From: Tubiluchus corallicola
Lineage: Eukaryota > Priapulida > Priapulimorpha > Priapulimorphida > Tubiluchidae
Length of the DNA stretch: 64,000 bases
Direction: 5' to 3'
NCBI GenBank assembly: GCA_030141605.1
Contig: JAQGDQ010000035.1
Location: forward strand, 955,219-1,019,218
Shown here: piece after piece, positions 10,842-21,877 of the stretch
Layout of the letters: each line of letters opens with the position of its first letter
Numbering within the stretch: the first letter of the stretch is position 1
The notes under the pieces: generated by a model
What the model was told of the DNA's origin: nothing
The model's database searches: none
The model's input: only the letters and a program-made list of their open reading frames with translations
Translations under genes and position numbers: made by a program

Positions 10842-12095
10842 GTAAGTTGTCACGAAATTTGGTAAATGTAAGCCTATTTTTCAATGCCCACAGTTACTTT
10901 ATTACGGTGTGCGCTAAAAATGGTACAGGAAAAAATGGCACAGGTAAATACGGCACAAACGGAAACGTAGGTAAAAACGGTACATATGTTATTTTGGTGC
11001 AGTTGATTTCTATAATAAAACTATAAAGCACTCAGTAGGAAGCAGATCACCTACCAAAGCCGAACAATCCTAAACTTATTCGTCCGATTCTTTTGATTCA
11101 AAGAAATTAATACAAAGATAAACAAGCAAACATACAAAAATGTACATGTATTGGTATTATAGAGACTAGCAAAAGACTCACAAAATATCTGTTCGTTGAA
11201 TGGGTTTATAATCGATAACGCACGAATGTTCCACATGGTATTTATCTACCTTTTTCACCATTAATTTTGACGATGGTAATGGACTAAGATATACATACTG
11301 GACTAAATATACATACTGAGTCACCTTATTGGGCTATACACATTAATAGGCAAGTTATAGAAAGCCCTATACAGTTTTACGAGCGAGATTTTCTCGAAAT
11401 GAAACCTGGAACTAACTCGTAGTTGCACATCCTGGTGGAGACAATAAAAAAGAAGTACTAAACACTCCCTCTGAGATCTCCATGAAGTGCTTCAGCAACG
11501 TTTTCTGTACGTGGTGCTCGATCAAGTTTCGTGAAAAAAGAACCAGTGAAAAGATTCCCACTTTGGCAATCTATACGTACCTTTCTTCACAAAGTTTCCT
11601 GGAAATCTGTTAGACGGTTTTTGCATAATAGGCTTACTGCCAAAAACTACCGTTTTTTATTATAATTATAAATATTTTACTCCATGTGCAGAATATGTTT
11701 GCAGTCGTGAAATTACAATTACATTGACATTATATAACAGCCGTACTGCAAAATAGCATATATTTTACAAAATTTTAAATTTAACACCAGAAGACTAAGA
11801 CTTGATAAAAGACTTTAAATTTTAACATTCGCAGTTGTGAACTTTACACTTTGCTTCCCTTGTCGATATATATATATATATATATATATAAGCTTGACTT
11901 AAATATCATAAACTGTAACAATAACTGATCAAGTTTGAAAATTTAGTTTAAAAGTATGGTTCAAGTAAACAAGAATGTTTATTACCTACATTACTATAAT
12001 CTACTATCCATATATATATATAGATATATATATATATCGATAAATAAATATATATATATTTATATTTATATATTTATTTATTTACTTATTTACCG

Positions 12096-12145
<50 letters not shown>

Positions 12146-12235
12146 ATAATCGCGAGTCACCGGCAGATTATTCATCAAATTCCCTCAATACATTGATTCA
12201 TAAAATACGTTGAAAAACATATAAATATATTTCAG
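10842..12235 (+). other. receptor intron 1; AT-rich microsatellites
   Basis: Phase 1 intron of 1394 bp. It holds a short run of GGTACAGG/GGCACAGG-type repeats at 10919-10985, a TA run at about 11865-11890, mixed TATA-rich DNA at 12009-12080 and an ATT run at about 12103-12143. No gene or transposon was recognised. Confidence 0.8.
12103..12143. repeat. ATT trinucleotide microsatellite
   Basis: About 13 ATT units just upstream of receptor exon b. The poly-Tyr translation over it is an artefact. Confidence 0.9.
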
Positions 12236-12375
12236 GTTTGCCCGCAATTATTGTCTCAATTTGCTTAGCAGCCACCCAAACAGAAGGTTATGGAACTAGC
12301 GGTAATGTCTGCTGGCTCGCGGCTGATAACTATTTAATACTTGCCTTTGTTATTCCTGTTGGACTAGTAGTTGTG
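12236..12375 (+). CDS. adhesion GPCR exon b: TM4, loop 2, TM5 start
   Basis: Acceptor ATATTTCAG, donor GTAAGT. The first two bases finish the Gly codon left by exon a, giving WGLPAIIVSICLAATQ, the TM4 of the family. EGYGTSGNVCWLA follows, with the loop-2 Cys-Trp that pairs with the TM3 Cys, and then ILAFVIPVGLVVV, the first half of TM5. It ends in phase 0 after 46 full codons. Confidence 0.93.
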
Positions 12376-12955
12376 GTAAGTATATTACTATAATATTACA
12401 TTCTACGTTGTATACTGAAAGTAGGCCTTCTCATTAGTTTGGGTGACTGTTTGTTCACTCTAAATATTTATGAAAATTTATCAAATAAATTTCAGCTAAT
12501 TTTTCTTATGCATATCTACTGTGTCGTTCTTATTTAGTTTAGTTCATTCCCAAAACGCCATGATCGGAGTACATTGTTACATAGCTCACAATATAGGCAA
12601 TTACTGCAACAAACAAAACAAAATTCGTTTCACAAGATGTTCGAATACCAGCTCAAGCCAAGAAGATGAACGCGTACAAGCCTAAGCAGAAAGGCAAAAT
12701 GGAAGGAAAAGATGTATAAAGTACGAAATAAAACAAACCAGGAAAGCGAAATACCAGGGTGATACAGAGGGTAAGGAAATGGCAGTGAAAAGTGAATATG
12801 ATGAAAATAAAGATTAGAGTCACATGAGAATGTAAAGGAGAAACAGATCAATCAGCTGAGCGATTGCAAATATTAGTATGGAGTCATGCCAAAGACAACT
12901 TCTTGTCAATTCATGAATGTGGACGTCTTATTTTGTAATAGGTCTATCTACACCA

Positions 12956-13200
12956 TTTCAAGCTCAAAGATGCACAGCAAAATATCAAAAGTGCACAGCA
13001 AAGAATCAAAAGTACATAGCAAAAACTCAAAACTGCACAGTGAAAAATCAAAACTCCACAGCGAAAAATCAAAAGTGCATAGCAAAAAATAAAAAGTGCA
13101 CAACAAAAATCAAGAGTACACAGCAAAAAATCAAAGTACACTGTGAAAAATCAAAAGTGCACAACGAAAAATCAAAAGTGCATAGCAAAAAAAACACAGA
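12956..13200 (+). repeat. 21-bp minisatellite, about 12 units
   Basis: The unit is close to AAAAATCAAAAGTGCACAGC plus one base, with point changes between copies. Because 21 is divisible by 3, it reads as a seven-residue repeat (KVHSKKS-like) and keeps two + frames open, which explains the ORFs here. No support for expression. Confidence 0.9.
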
Positions 13201-13479
13201 AAGTTAACTTGTTTATGTCAAATGCGCAGCTCGTCTAATGTTAATAGTACTGTTGGAATCAGTGTGTTTTGCTTGAGGAAGACGCAAATAGTGTGCACGA
13301 GTAGCAAAACACCCAAAATTCTGCTAGTCAAACTTTTCGTCAGTTAACTTTTGATAAATTTAAAATAATTGTTTCAGAAATTAATAGAAAACAGCAATTA
13401 AGTTGTCCTACCAAAGAAAGTTGTATGTAATCACTCAAAGCCGTTTTGGACTCAAAACTTAAGAACACTCAACCCTCAT

Positions 13480-13990
13480 GTACGAAGGTTGAGAAAAATC
13501 TATCTAAAGCATTCTAATATTCACAGTAGGAACCGGTATCTTGAAGAAACGAGCAAGTTTGATGAAGAACTTCGCACAGCTTTGATATCTGGCTTTATAA
13601 AAGTGTGTCAACTTCGTAAAAGTAGTGCATTCTGGAGAGAATATAAGAAAATACTTATTGGTACAACAAATTCAAATATCGGTATGCTAAAAGTGATGGA
13701 AATATATATAGTCAAAATATGGACATTTGTGAGGTACTATATAAAAAAATTTAAGTGGAGATCACGTAAACGGTGCGAATTTTGATTATGTTTGGCAGCA
13801 GCAAGTAGAGCGAGAGTTTCTCGCTATGATTAAAAGGCATGGTGCCCCCTACTATAAACCGTAACTTTACAATGGATGAACTAAACATAGCAATAAAACA
13901 AACAATCACGCAGGGTAAAAGCACCGACTGCGATGGCTTTCATCCACTAATGGTTAAACATTTTGACTAAGCATCGCTATACCGACCTGT
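13480..13990 (+). pseudogene. LINE ORF2 fragment, linker and RT onset
   Basis: An open frame at 13489-13785 contains RTALISGFIKVCQLRKSS and FWREYKKIL. In shifted frames this is followed by VEREFLAMIKRHGAP and, at 13872-13968, MDELNIAIKQTITQGKSTDC and DGFHPLMVKHF. The last block is the usual start of the LINE RT domain (residues that recruit a G-K-S/A-x-G-x-DG motif). The fragment ends before the catalytic boxes. It lies in a receptor intron in the sense orientation. Confidence 0.6.
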
Positions 13991-15129
13991 AGAGTGAATT
14001 CACTCAAGCATTCACACACACTGCAGTTATAGATTGTTTACCGTCGTCCATTGATTTGTCGTTATAATTTAATAATTACACTTATAGAAGATCACTATGT
14101 AAGTTTATTTATTAATTTCTTGAGTCTTGAATCTTTGTTTGTTAAAGAGATTAGATTAATTAGACAAGAGATTAGATTTTATAATTTACGTAAAATGTTG
14201 TTAAAGTTAATTAGAACAATTTCATATAAATATCGAAGGGAAATTGTGCAAAATTATATAAATTTATCTGATTTAGTTTTAAGATTAAATGATACAAGCT
14301 GCACATTTATGTTATTGGAGATTTCTTTATAAGAAAGTAGCACAAACTCAAAGTCCATAACATAAGATAAAATGCTTGTGCAATATAATTCAGGTGTTCA
14401 GTTTTGGTATGTAAAACCTGACCATGTAACAAAAACTTGTCGAGGTGATCTGAATTGGCTCCATAAAAGGACTAAGAGGGTACTCAAAAGGGAGACGGTG
14501 ATTTGAAAAATTAGAGAAATTTCAGAAATTCAGAAAAATGGATCCGATTTGCAGATTTGCGTGATAACCGTATTCAAGTTTATATACTATGTTATTTTCG
14601 CTATTTATTCTATAAACAAACAACAACGTGGAGCAAACAGGTATTTTCCTCGCTTACATGAGCGACCAATAACCTTTCTCTCATGTCGTCACTGATCATT
14701 CTCTTTAAAATCTCTCGTTGCAAAATATTTAAAAGAATTTAAATACCATAATAACAAAGTTGTTCGTTTGTTGTTAATTATGTCCGACGTTACTTAGCTA
14801 AACTGGCCTACATTACTTGCAAGTGTCCGACATTACCCCATTTTTTGAAATAACGTAGGAAGTGGCTAGTTATAGCAGTGTATAACATTTCGTGCAGCCA
14901 CCCGCTTTCCCGTTTTCACTGATTCCTTAACAATATAGTTTTAGTTTAACAAACACTATTTCAAGAAAATTTTAAAAATATAGATAGAAACCTGAAAAAA
15001 AGCTAATTTTGGTCGACATTAACCCGTTTTACCCTATATATAGTATAATATACAATACACATATATAAATAAATACGTTTATAATATAATTTAGAAATAC
15101 GTTTGTATGTATTTATTTATCTTCTGCAG

Positions 15130-15215
15130 GCAAATATCGGATTTATATGTCTAGTCTTTTGTATGATGTTCAAATCACATGCTGTAAAGAAGAAGAGCAG
15201 AAAAGAGAAGGCAAG
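15130..15215 (+). CDS. adhesion GPCR exon c: TM5 end and loop 3
   Basis: Acceptor CTTCTGCAG, donor GTAAAC. The exon gives ANIGFICLVFCMMF, the second half of TM5, then the basic third cytoplasmic loop KSHAVKKKSRKEKA, and ends two bases into a Ser codon (phase 2). Loop 3 is a G-protein contact surface in this family. Confidence 0.92.
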
Positions 15216-15770
15216 GTAAACGAACTCTCAAGCGCTTGAAAATGCCTTTAAGGCTCAAAATTAATCGCTATTTTTCACGAGCATCTTTCGTCCCTCACAG
15301 ACTTCAGCTCTGCACAAAGAAATACAGCATACAACATAGTTTGTATTATATTTAAGTATGTGACGGATGAAGTACTTGGATAAAATGAAGATTATTTTCA
15401 GGACTTTTCAAAATGACTCAAGTGCCATTTGACTTTTTGTTCTTTTAAAACTGCCAAGGCTATTTTTCTGCCTATCTTACGAAAATAAATTTGTATAATT
15501 AACACGTGTAGACGTTCACTGAGCTCTGAAAGCTAGAATAAATGATTTCCTAAACTTACAACATTAAACGTACACACAAGTTTTCGAACAACAAAAACCA
15601 AATGTTGTGGTTTGTTTTTGTCGTTTGTTGGTAAACAAAAACAAATGTATTCGTGCTCTTTGTTTGGCAGCACCTAGTACGGGAAACAAACTAACTGTTT
15701 AAATGATACGTACATTTATACTTAATGTCGGTTCCAGTCTCACACAATAATGTTCTGAGCCACGAGCTTG

Positions 15771-15912
15771 TGCTGATATACGACGTTGGTCGTTGCGAAT
15801 TGTGTTTTACTCAAACAATTTTATTTCATTGAAATAACAATAGGACGTTGTCGAGTATATGATGGTCGATCTTCCCGTTGGGTTTTATACTCGTAGTAAA
15901 CATAACATGACA
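15771..15912 (+). repeat. 5' LTR of the Mag-like element
   Basis: It starts TGCTGATATACGAC and ends in TGACA directly before the PBS. It matches 20210-20344 along its length, for example GTCGTTGCGAATT and TTTATTTCATT, with roughly one change in five to six bases by eye, implying an old insertion. Confidence 0.75.
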
Positions 15913-15930
15913 TGGTGTCAGAAGTGGGAG
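15913..15930 (+). other. tRNA-Leu primer binding site
   Basis: TGGTGTCAGAAGTGGGAG abuts the LTR end. The first 17 bases are complementary to the 3' end of animal tRNA-Leu including CCA, the usual primer of Mag-type gypsy elements. Confidence 0.85.
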
Positions 15931-16045
15931 TTTTTACCATTACTGAAAAATTCTAAATCTTACTTACTGCGTGTGCATGATTATTGTACTGTATCTGCTG
16001 AACTGTGCTATGGCTGATGAAAATCTTGCAACCACATTCGCTTGA

Positions 16046-18600
16046 CATGTCAGGTAATCTCGCTGAAAACTGGCGAAATTCAATGATGAATTGGAACTGT
16101 ACCTTAATGCTGCTGGACTCTAGCTATAGTATACACCAACGGATCTAAGTTTAACGAATGTCTACAAATAGGGAGCAAAAATAGTGTGAATGTGAATTTC
16201 AAACTCAACGCAGATGCTGATAGCAACATTTTGTCATATTTGTCGCATAAGAAACTCAGCCCTAGGCCACCATTACGAAAAAGCCCTATAGTGCTTAAGG
16301 CTTATGATGGGAATACCATCCCTAGTAAAGGCATATGCTTTACTTCATTATCTCACAAGGATACTTGCATCTAAACTTCTTTTGAAGTATTTGACAGTGA
16401 TAAACCATCACTCTGGGAGGTCTTGACTGTGAAAGGCTGGATCTCATTAAGCGTGTAGATGCAGTATTGAATACTGGATTAATTCCATGGTAGTCACTGG
16501 ATAGAAGTGTACAGGTGAGTTCAGCCTCTGCATTGAACCACAAGATCTAAACAAGGTGATCAACATTTCCAAATACCTACCAATGAAGAAATCCTTTGTA
16601 AACTGACGGGTGCTAAGTACTTCACCAAGCTTGAGGCCACTGCAAATTAAACTTGATGAAAAATTTTCTTTCATGGCCACATATTTAATATTCCATTTGG
16701 CAGGTACCAGCTATTTGAGACTGCCTATGGGAATTTGTGCCAGAAGTATTCCAGAAAACACTAGAACAGTATCTTTGAAGCTACGAAGGAGTAGCTGTAT
16801 ACTATGATGACATTATCATAGCTGGTTGTACCATGACTGAGCACGATGAACGACTGCACAAAGTTTTACAGAGATATGTGTAGATAGGTGTGTATCTTAA
16901 TTTAGACAAATGTTTATTTCGTCAGACAGAACTTCCATACTTGGGAGAAGTCGTGACTCAAAATGGAGTAAACCATGTCCTGAGAATAATCAAAGTTATA
17001 CAGAATATGCTATTACTGCAGAATAAGAATGAACTACAGAGAGTCCTTGGTATGGCTACATACTTGGCTCGAATTATTCCAAATTTTCCTGCTAAAATAG
17101 CAGCACTTCGTTCATTGTTGGCTAAAACAACCGATTGGTAATGGCTGCCAGAGCACGACAAAGCTTGGTAAGATATCAAGTGCATCTTACCTACTGAACC
17201 TGTGCTAAGGTACTACGATGAGTCTAAACCACTCAAAATATCCAGCGTTGCTTCCAAGAATGGATTAGGAGCTGCATTGCTTCACGAAAAGCGAGGAGAA
17301 TGGATGCCAGTTGCTTATGCATCAAGATTCATGACATCAGCTGAAGTTAGTTATGCCCAAATCGAAAAAGAGCTCCTCGGAGTTGTTTTTGCATGTGGGC
17401 GTTTTTTGACACTCATGTCTATGGCAGGAAAATAACGGTAGAGATAGAGACTGATCATAAACCATTGCCCTCTATTGCTAAAAATCATTGTGTAATTGTG
17501 CCTATGGAAATTTGTGTGGGAAGTATTCCAGAAAACACTAGAACAGTACTGTATCTTGGAAGCTACGAAGGAGTAGCTGTGTACTATGATGACATCATAG
17601 CTGGTTGTACCATGACTGAACACGATGAACGAGTGCACATTATATTTAGACTTAAGAGTCTTTTACTGAGAATTTAAAACTACGAATATACACTTGAATA
17701 CTCTCCTGGAAAGCATCTGGTGATTGCTGATGCCTTGTCTCGTGAATAGCACAAGTTCTACAGAAGGAGGTGTGGAAGTTCACGTGTGCTTTACTGAAGC
17801 CAATCTCCCAGTGAGTCAACAAAAGTGGCTTGAAATAGCTGACAATAATGCTCATTACAACATAATTACCAAAGTTATAGCTACTATTAAAGATGATTGA
17901 TTACTAATCGCATTATCCAGAAATAGCATTGTTATTCAGTGAGTCTAGCAAGCAAGTCATCAGTCCACTCAAATCTCTATTTTCAAGATTTGAAATTCCG
18001 ATTACAGTTGTTTCTGATGCAGGTCCACAATTATCTAGTGCAGGTTACAGGCAGTTTGCTAGTGAGTGGAGGTTCGATCACATTATGTCGAATCCTTACT
18101 TGCCAAGATCAAATAGATTAGCAGAAAATGAAGAGAAGATAGTAAACGCCTTTTGGTAAAATCAGCAGAAACTGGGGAATCAGCAGATTCTTATTTAGCG
18201 ATGCTTGCTTACAGAGACAACCGTTAAACACGGTTAATCTCCAGTAGAGCTCATATTCGGTCGCAAACGTCGACCTCGTGTCCCAGAATGTAGAGAGGAG
18301 ATATGTAAATCTAAAAATCCTTGTGCAGAAAGTACTAGAAAGGCAAAGATTTTCCTGAACTGCAGAAGGATCAGGTTGAACACGTGAAGTAGCAGCATCA
18401 GTGAATGGGAAAGTGGCCTGAAAAGGCTAGTCGAGAAAGCGGTTGCTCCGCGATCATATGAAGTCGAACTGGAAACAGGATAAATCCTCCGCAGAAATAG
18501 ACAGCATCCTTTACCAACCAAGGAAGTTTTTCGTCCAGATCCACACAACTTCAATATGCCTAAATGCCAAACACAAGTACCAACGCAAAGTTATTCTCTT
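16046..18600 (+). pseudogene. Mag-like gag-pol remnant
   Basis: Order: gag start SGNLAENW and DELELYLNAAG (16050-16125); protease VNFKLNADADSNIL near 16192, where the DTGAD active site reads NADAD; RT from KLTGAKYFTKLEA (about 16600) with IKLDEKFSFMATY, YYDD at 16800-16811 and YLNLDKCLFRQTELPYLGE; connection LARIIPNFPAKIAALRSLLA; RNase H SSVASKNGLGAALLHEKRGE, where the usual DAS is VAS, then YAQIEKELLGVVFAC; TDHKPLPSIAK; LEYSPGKHLVIADALSR; integrase ITVVSDAGPQLSS and LPRSNRLAENE (17929-18157), then SPVELIFGRKRRPRVPE. There are many stops and frameshifts. A 140-bp RT block is repeated inside RNase H (see findings). Confidence 0.85.
17499..17638 (+). repeat. second copy of the RT YYDD block inside RNase H
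   Basis: This segment repeats 16722-16860 (starting TGCCTATGG, ending GAACGA.TGCAC) with a handful of differences, including the YYDD codons at 17582-17593. It sits between TDHKPLPSIAK and the LLLRI.NYEYTLEYSPGKH block, which are normally nearly adjacent in RNase H. The frame stays open through the join (17393-17674). Confidence 0.9.
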
Positions 18601-18856
18601 TTTTTCTTTTTCAATGAATCACTCGTCCAGGGACATGATTCTGCTCACCTCTTTATGCCAGGACTCCCTACACGCTGCAATGCCCCAAGTTGATTTATTT
18701 CTAAGGATCAATGCTGAAGTGTTTAAACCTTTCTGTACAAAATCTAAGTATGTTAACATTTGTCCTCCTGCAGGTTTTTTAGCTGGTTCTATGGCTTGTT
18801 GAAGAGCTATCTTCACTGGAAATAATGCAAAGTAATGTTTCACCTGACTCTGGTGC

Positions 18857-18988
18857 TGTTACGTTATATAGATATGACGTCATGATCATGTGACTGCACT
18901 ACAGCGGTTGGATTAAAATGAGGAAAGCTGATTTACTTCGTTAAACGTTTCTTTAGATTATGTTTGAGCACCATCCATAATCGCAACA
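18857..18988 (+). repeat. 5' LTR of the miniature element
   Basis: 132 bp, TG...CA ends, contains TGACGTCATGATCAT (a CRE-like palindrome TGACGTCA). About 12 substitutions and 3 small indels separate it from the partner LTR by eye, near 90% identity. Confidence 0.88.
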
Positions 18989-19001
18989 TGGTGTCAGAAG
19001 T
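18989..19001 (+). other. primer binding site of the miniature element
   Basis: TGGTGTCAGAAGT, directly at the LTR end, matches the first 13 bases of the tRNA-Leu PBS of the host element and then diverges. Confidence 0.8.
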
Positions 19002-19563
19002 TTTTATTGTGATAAAGTAAAGCATTATTTTGTGAACTTTCCTGTGTGTAAAAGCAGCAAGTAACGACACGAAAAACCTGCATTTATATCGTGAATTTTG
19101 CCGACCCACGCAACGAGAATTACAATGACGTACAACGGCCCACAGAACAATGGAGACCAAGCAGCCGCAGCGGTAAACTACTTTGGCACCAACACTTCCA
19201 CCGCCTGGACCTATTGACTTAAAGGTGATATAGTTAATAACTGGAAGTATTTTAGACGTTCTTGGGAAATCGCTATCGGACTAAATAAGCTGAACGAGCA
19301 GATATTGACCAGTCGTTAAACAAATTAGAGTCATACATAGATATGTTACTGTACAAATGATAAATAAGTTAATGTGTAAACAATTTGAATTTATTTCTAA
19401 ACAATTTCTGTGGAATATCAAAGTTAAATATTTGATTTCAAAGACTCAGTAAAGATTGATTTAACATTCAGTTTTGTTTAAATTGAAATTGTACTGGCAG
19501 ATTTTTGAGATAGCGATTACTTTTGAAAGTTAAATTTTGAAGTTATGCTAATTTGAACTTTTA

Positions 19564-19579
19564 TAAAAAAAAGGGAGGA
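19564..19579 (+). other. polypurine tract of the miniature element
   Basis: AAAAAAAAAGGGAGGA-type purine run ending at the base before the second LTR, the expected plus-strand priming site. Confidence 0.85.
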
Positions 19580-19712
19580 TGTTACGATATATAGTATATG
19601 ACGTCATGATCATATAACAGCACTACAACGGTTGGATTAAAATGTTGAAAGCTGATTTACTTTGTTAAGTGTTTCTTTAGATTATGTTTTGAGCACCATC
19701 CATAATCGAACA
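19580..19712 (+). repeat. 3' LTR of the miniature element
   Basis: 133 bp, partner of 18857-18988, ending CGAACA and followed by the GGTGC target duplication. Confidence 0.88.
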
Positions 19713-20209
19713 GGTGCATTACAACAAGCACAACCTAAAGTTCGCTGAAACCACCTCGGAATCGCTATCCACCAAACACACTAATTCTGTAGTGCGTGCA
19801 TTTGGACAAATTGAACATTAATTTGTACATTGTTTGAATATTATGTATCACCAAAGGTTGTGATTGTGTTATGTTTAACGCATACTCAGTAATAGTTCAT
19901 TTCAGTAATTCTTGACATTATTATTAGGTAGTTAAACGTATATCTAAAGTGGATTTAATTCTATACTTGCTAATTAGTTAAGAACTAGTTTTCATTTACA
20001 CAAGTTAACATTCCAAAATGTTCTCTTGTGTGTGTTGGTAGTCACATTTGTGTTGAAAATTCCTAAAAGCTAGTTCACATTGACTATCATAAAGACTAGT
20101 TGCACTGAAATGTTAATTGCGTTCACACTGTAATTGTTTGAGCTATACTTACCATTGGCTAATATTGAACAGCTCTTAGTTTAATTCTTTCTTGTTAAGA
20201 GTGAAGATC

Positions 20210-20344
20210 TACTGATACACAACTTTCGTCGTTGCGAATTATGTTTTATTCAAACTAGTTTATTTCATTAAAATAACAACAGAACATTGTTGAGTACATA
20301 ATGGTAGATCTTCGTGTTGGATTTATCTTGTAGTAGACCTGACA
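20210..20344 (+). repeat. 3' LTR of the Mag-like element
   Basis: Matches 15771-15912, ends CCTGACA and is preceded by a purine-rich AAGAGTGAAGATC. Its first base pair is TA and not TG, a decayed end. Confidence 0.72.
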
Positions 20345-20589
20345 CTTGTGATTTAAAGACTTGTAATTAAAGACTAGTGATCTGGTCTATAATAGTGAAG
20401 TCTTAATAATAAATCCGAAAACAAATCAGATTTTACTGAAAGAAATAAACTCTTTCACTTCCAAAATTAACAAATGTAACTCTGAAGTATACGTTTAGAA
20501 TTTTTTCCGTATTGTCTTGTAAAATTATGAAAGGATTCGATGTATCTCTTATGCAGCTAGCCAATACTCTTAGCAACAATAAACTGTGT

Positions 20590-21330
20590 TGTATAATGTA
20601 ATGTAATGTAAAATTTATTTATATAGCGCACTACGTCATTTAAAATCTCAGCACGCTGAACAATAAAATACATTTAAAATTCACAGTGGCGGCTCGTGTA
20701 GAACGCGTGTTTTTACTCATTATGTTGGTGTTTGGTTGCTGTACGCATGCGGCCATGCGCACATGCCTGAGATAAGACGCTGTACTTTAGGTAGAAAGAG
20801 TACTGTCGCTCACTTGCTGTACGTGTTGTCAGTTGTCACGTACTTAAAAGCTGTGTATCAGCATATTCTTGAACTGCGACAATTTAGGCTATTCGTAAGA
20901 AAACGATATTTTTTTGTTTAGAAGTTTATCAAGGTTATGTTTAAATTAGTTTGTTTGTTTAAAATTACAACATTATAATTACGCATGTTTGTTTCGTTTT
21001 ACACAGTATTAAAACAATGGCTAAAAAAAATTTTGCATTGAAAATTCATAAGAAACATCATCATCATAAAATTTAAATTTAAACAAATTGTTTTAAGATG
21101 TTGTTTAAAACAATCTAATGAATTTGTAGAACGTACAGGTTAACGGATAAGTTATTCCAGAGATGCGGAGCATAGACAGAAAAAGCTTTTTCGCCATTGA
21201 ATCCTGTATTAGGAATTGGCTGATGTAAATTAATTTGTTCACTAGCATTAGAACGAAGTGTTCGACCTATATAACGTCGTATTAAAAGATCAGTATAGAT
21301 GGCAGGACGTTTACTTTTAATCAAAGAAAT
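20590..21330 (-). mobile_element. LINE 3' fragment with GTAAT-repeat tail
   Basis: On the minus strand, 21324-21115 encodes RPAIYTDLLIRRYIGRTLRS and GEKAFSVYAPHLWNNLSVNL, the typical C-terminal end of a LINE ORF2. Downstream it ends in a GCGCTATATAAATAAA-like motif and a short run of ATTAC units (20597-20612 on the + strand), the usual 3' tail of this type of element. It is antisense to the receptor, in intron 3. An AAT run follows on the + strand at 21501-21521. Confidence 0.7.
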
Positions 21331-21877
21331 AATTAAAAATATATGTAATTTTTAACTAATCGTCTTGTACTAAGTTAATATCTATGATTTTTTGTTATCA
21401 GTGTTTAATATTTATTTTACCTTTGCTACTAGTCTACTTATCTTTTTAATTGAACCACTAATGTTTCTATACATGTGTGTTTTAAAATAAACGATATTAG
21501 TAATAATAATAATAATAATATCTCTTGGGCTTTTTCGTAGTTTAAACGGCGTCTTAAACGAAAGCATTAAACCCGTATGCAGTTAAAGCAAGTCTTGCCT
21601 TGATGCAGAGAGTCTTGAAAGTTTATAGTGTTCGTTTGGTAACTACTGTACAGTTTGCTAACCTCCAGCCTTTCATGTCTAATTAGAACTTCGAAGTCCC
21701 CAAACTTCATAACTTTGGTAAAAATGCAAAAAATATGATTTTTGTTACAAAAATGGCCACCTTGCTTGACAGTTTCAAAAAAAAAGAAATGCATATTGTT
21801 AACTGTCTTTACGTAAGCTCCACTTAACAGCCTTTAAAGCTATTCACATCAAGAAAGCAGGAATGTTTATTTTTCAG

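Larger units (their letters stand above)
12376..15129 (+). other. receptor intron 2
   Basis: Phase 0 intron of 2754 bp. It contains a 21-bp minisatellite (about 12956-13200) and a LINE fragment (about 13480-13990). The 14,051-14,332 stretch is AT-rich and open for 93 codons on the + strand but shows no known domain. The rest (14.34-15.12 kb) shows nothing that I recognise. Confidence 0.75.
18857..19712 (+). mobile_element. miniature LTR retrotransposon (TRIM-like), nested
   Basis: A complete small LTR element: LTRs at 18857-18988 and 19580-19712 (both TGTTACG...ACA), a PBS directly after the first LTR, a purine tract directly before the second, and a perfect 5-bp target duplication GGTGC on both sides (18852-18856 and 19713-19717). 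The 591-bp interior has only the start of gag (MTYNGPQNNGDQAAAAV at 19124, then LKGDIVNNWKYFRRSWEIAI near 19222-19280 after a stop) and no pol. It must have been moved by proteins supplied in trans. It inserted into the 3' part of the larger Mag-like element. Confidence 0.88.
15771..20344 (+). mobile_element. Mag-like Ty3/gypsy element in receptor intron 3
   Basis: Two diverged LTRs of about 140 bp bound the element. The 5' LTR is followed at once by a primer-binding site complementary to the 3' end of tRNA-Leu, and gag, protease, RT, RNase H and integrase remnants follow in order. CTTG directly precedes the 5' LTR (15767-15770) and directly follows the 3' LTR (20345-20348), a likely 4-bp target duplication. 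All frames are broken. A second, smaller LTR element is nested at 18857-19712. The element is in the sense orientation of the receptor gene. Confidence 0.82.

Noticed and set aside
10715-11026. A 103-codon ORF running from the TM3 exon into a Gly/Asn/Thr-rich repeat
   Set aside because: A strong GTAAGT donor at 10842 and an exact in-frame join to the TM4 exon show that the 3' part is intron.
12950-13200. CRISPR-like regular repeat
   Set aside because: Units are contiguous at 21 bp with no spacers; it is a eukaryotic minisatellite.
15594-15650. Inverted repeat around ACAAAAACCAAATGTTGTGG
   Set aside because: Imperfect, A/T-rich and short, so easily formed by chance in poly-A/T-rich DNA.
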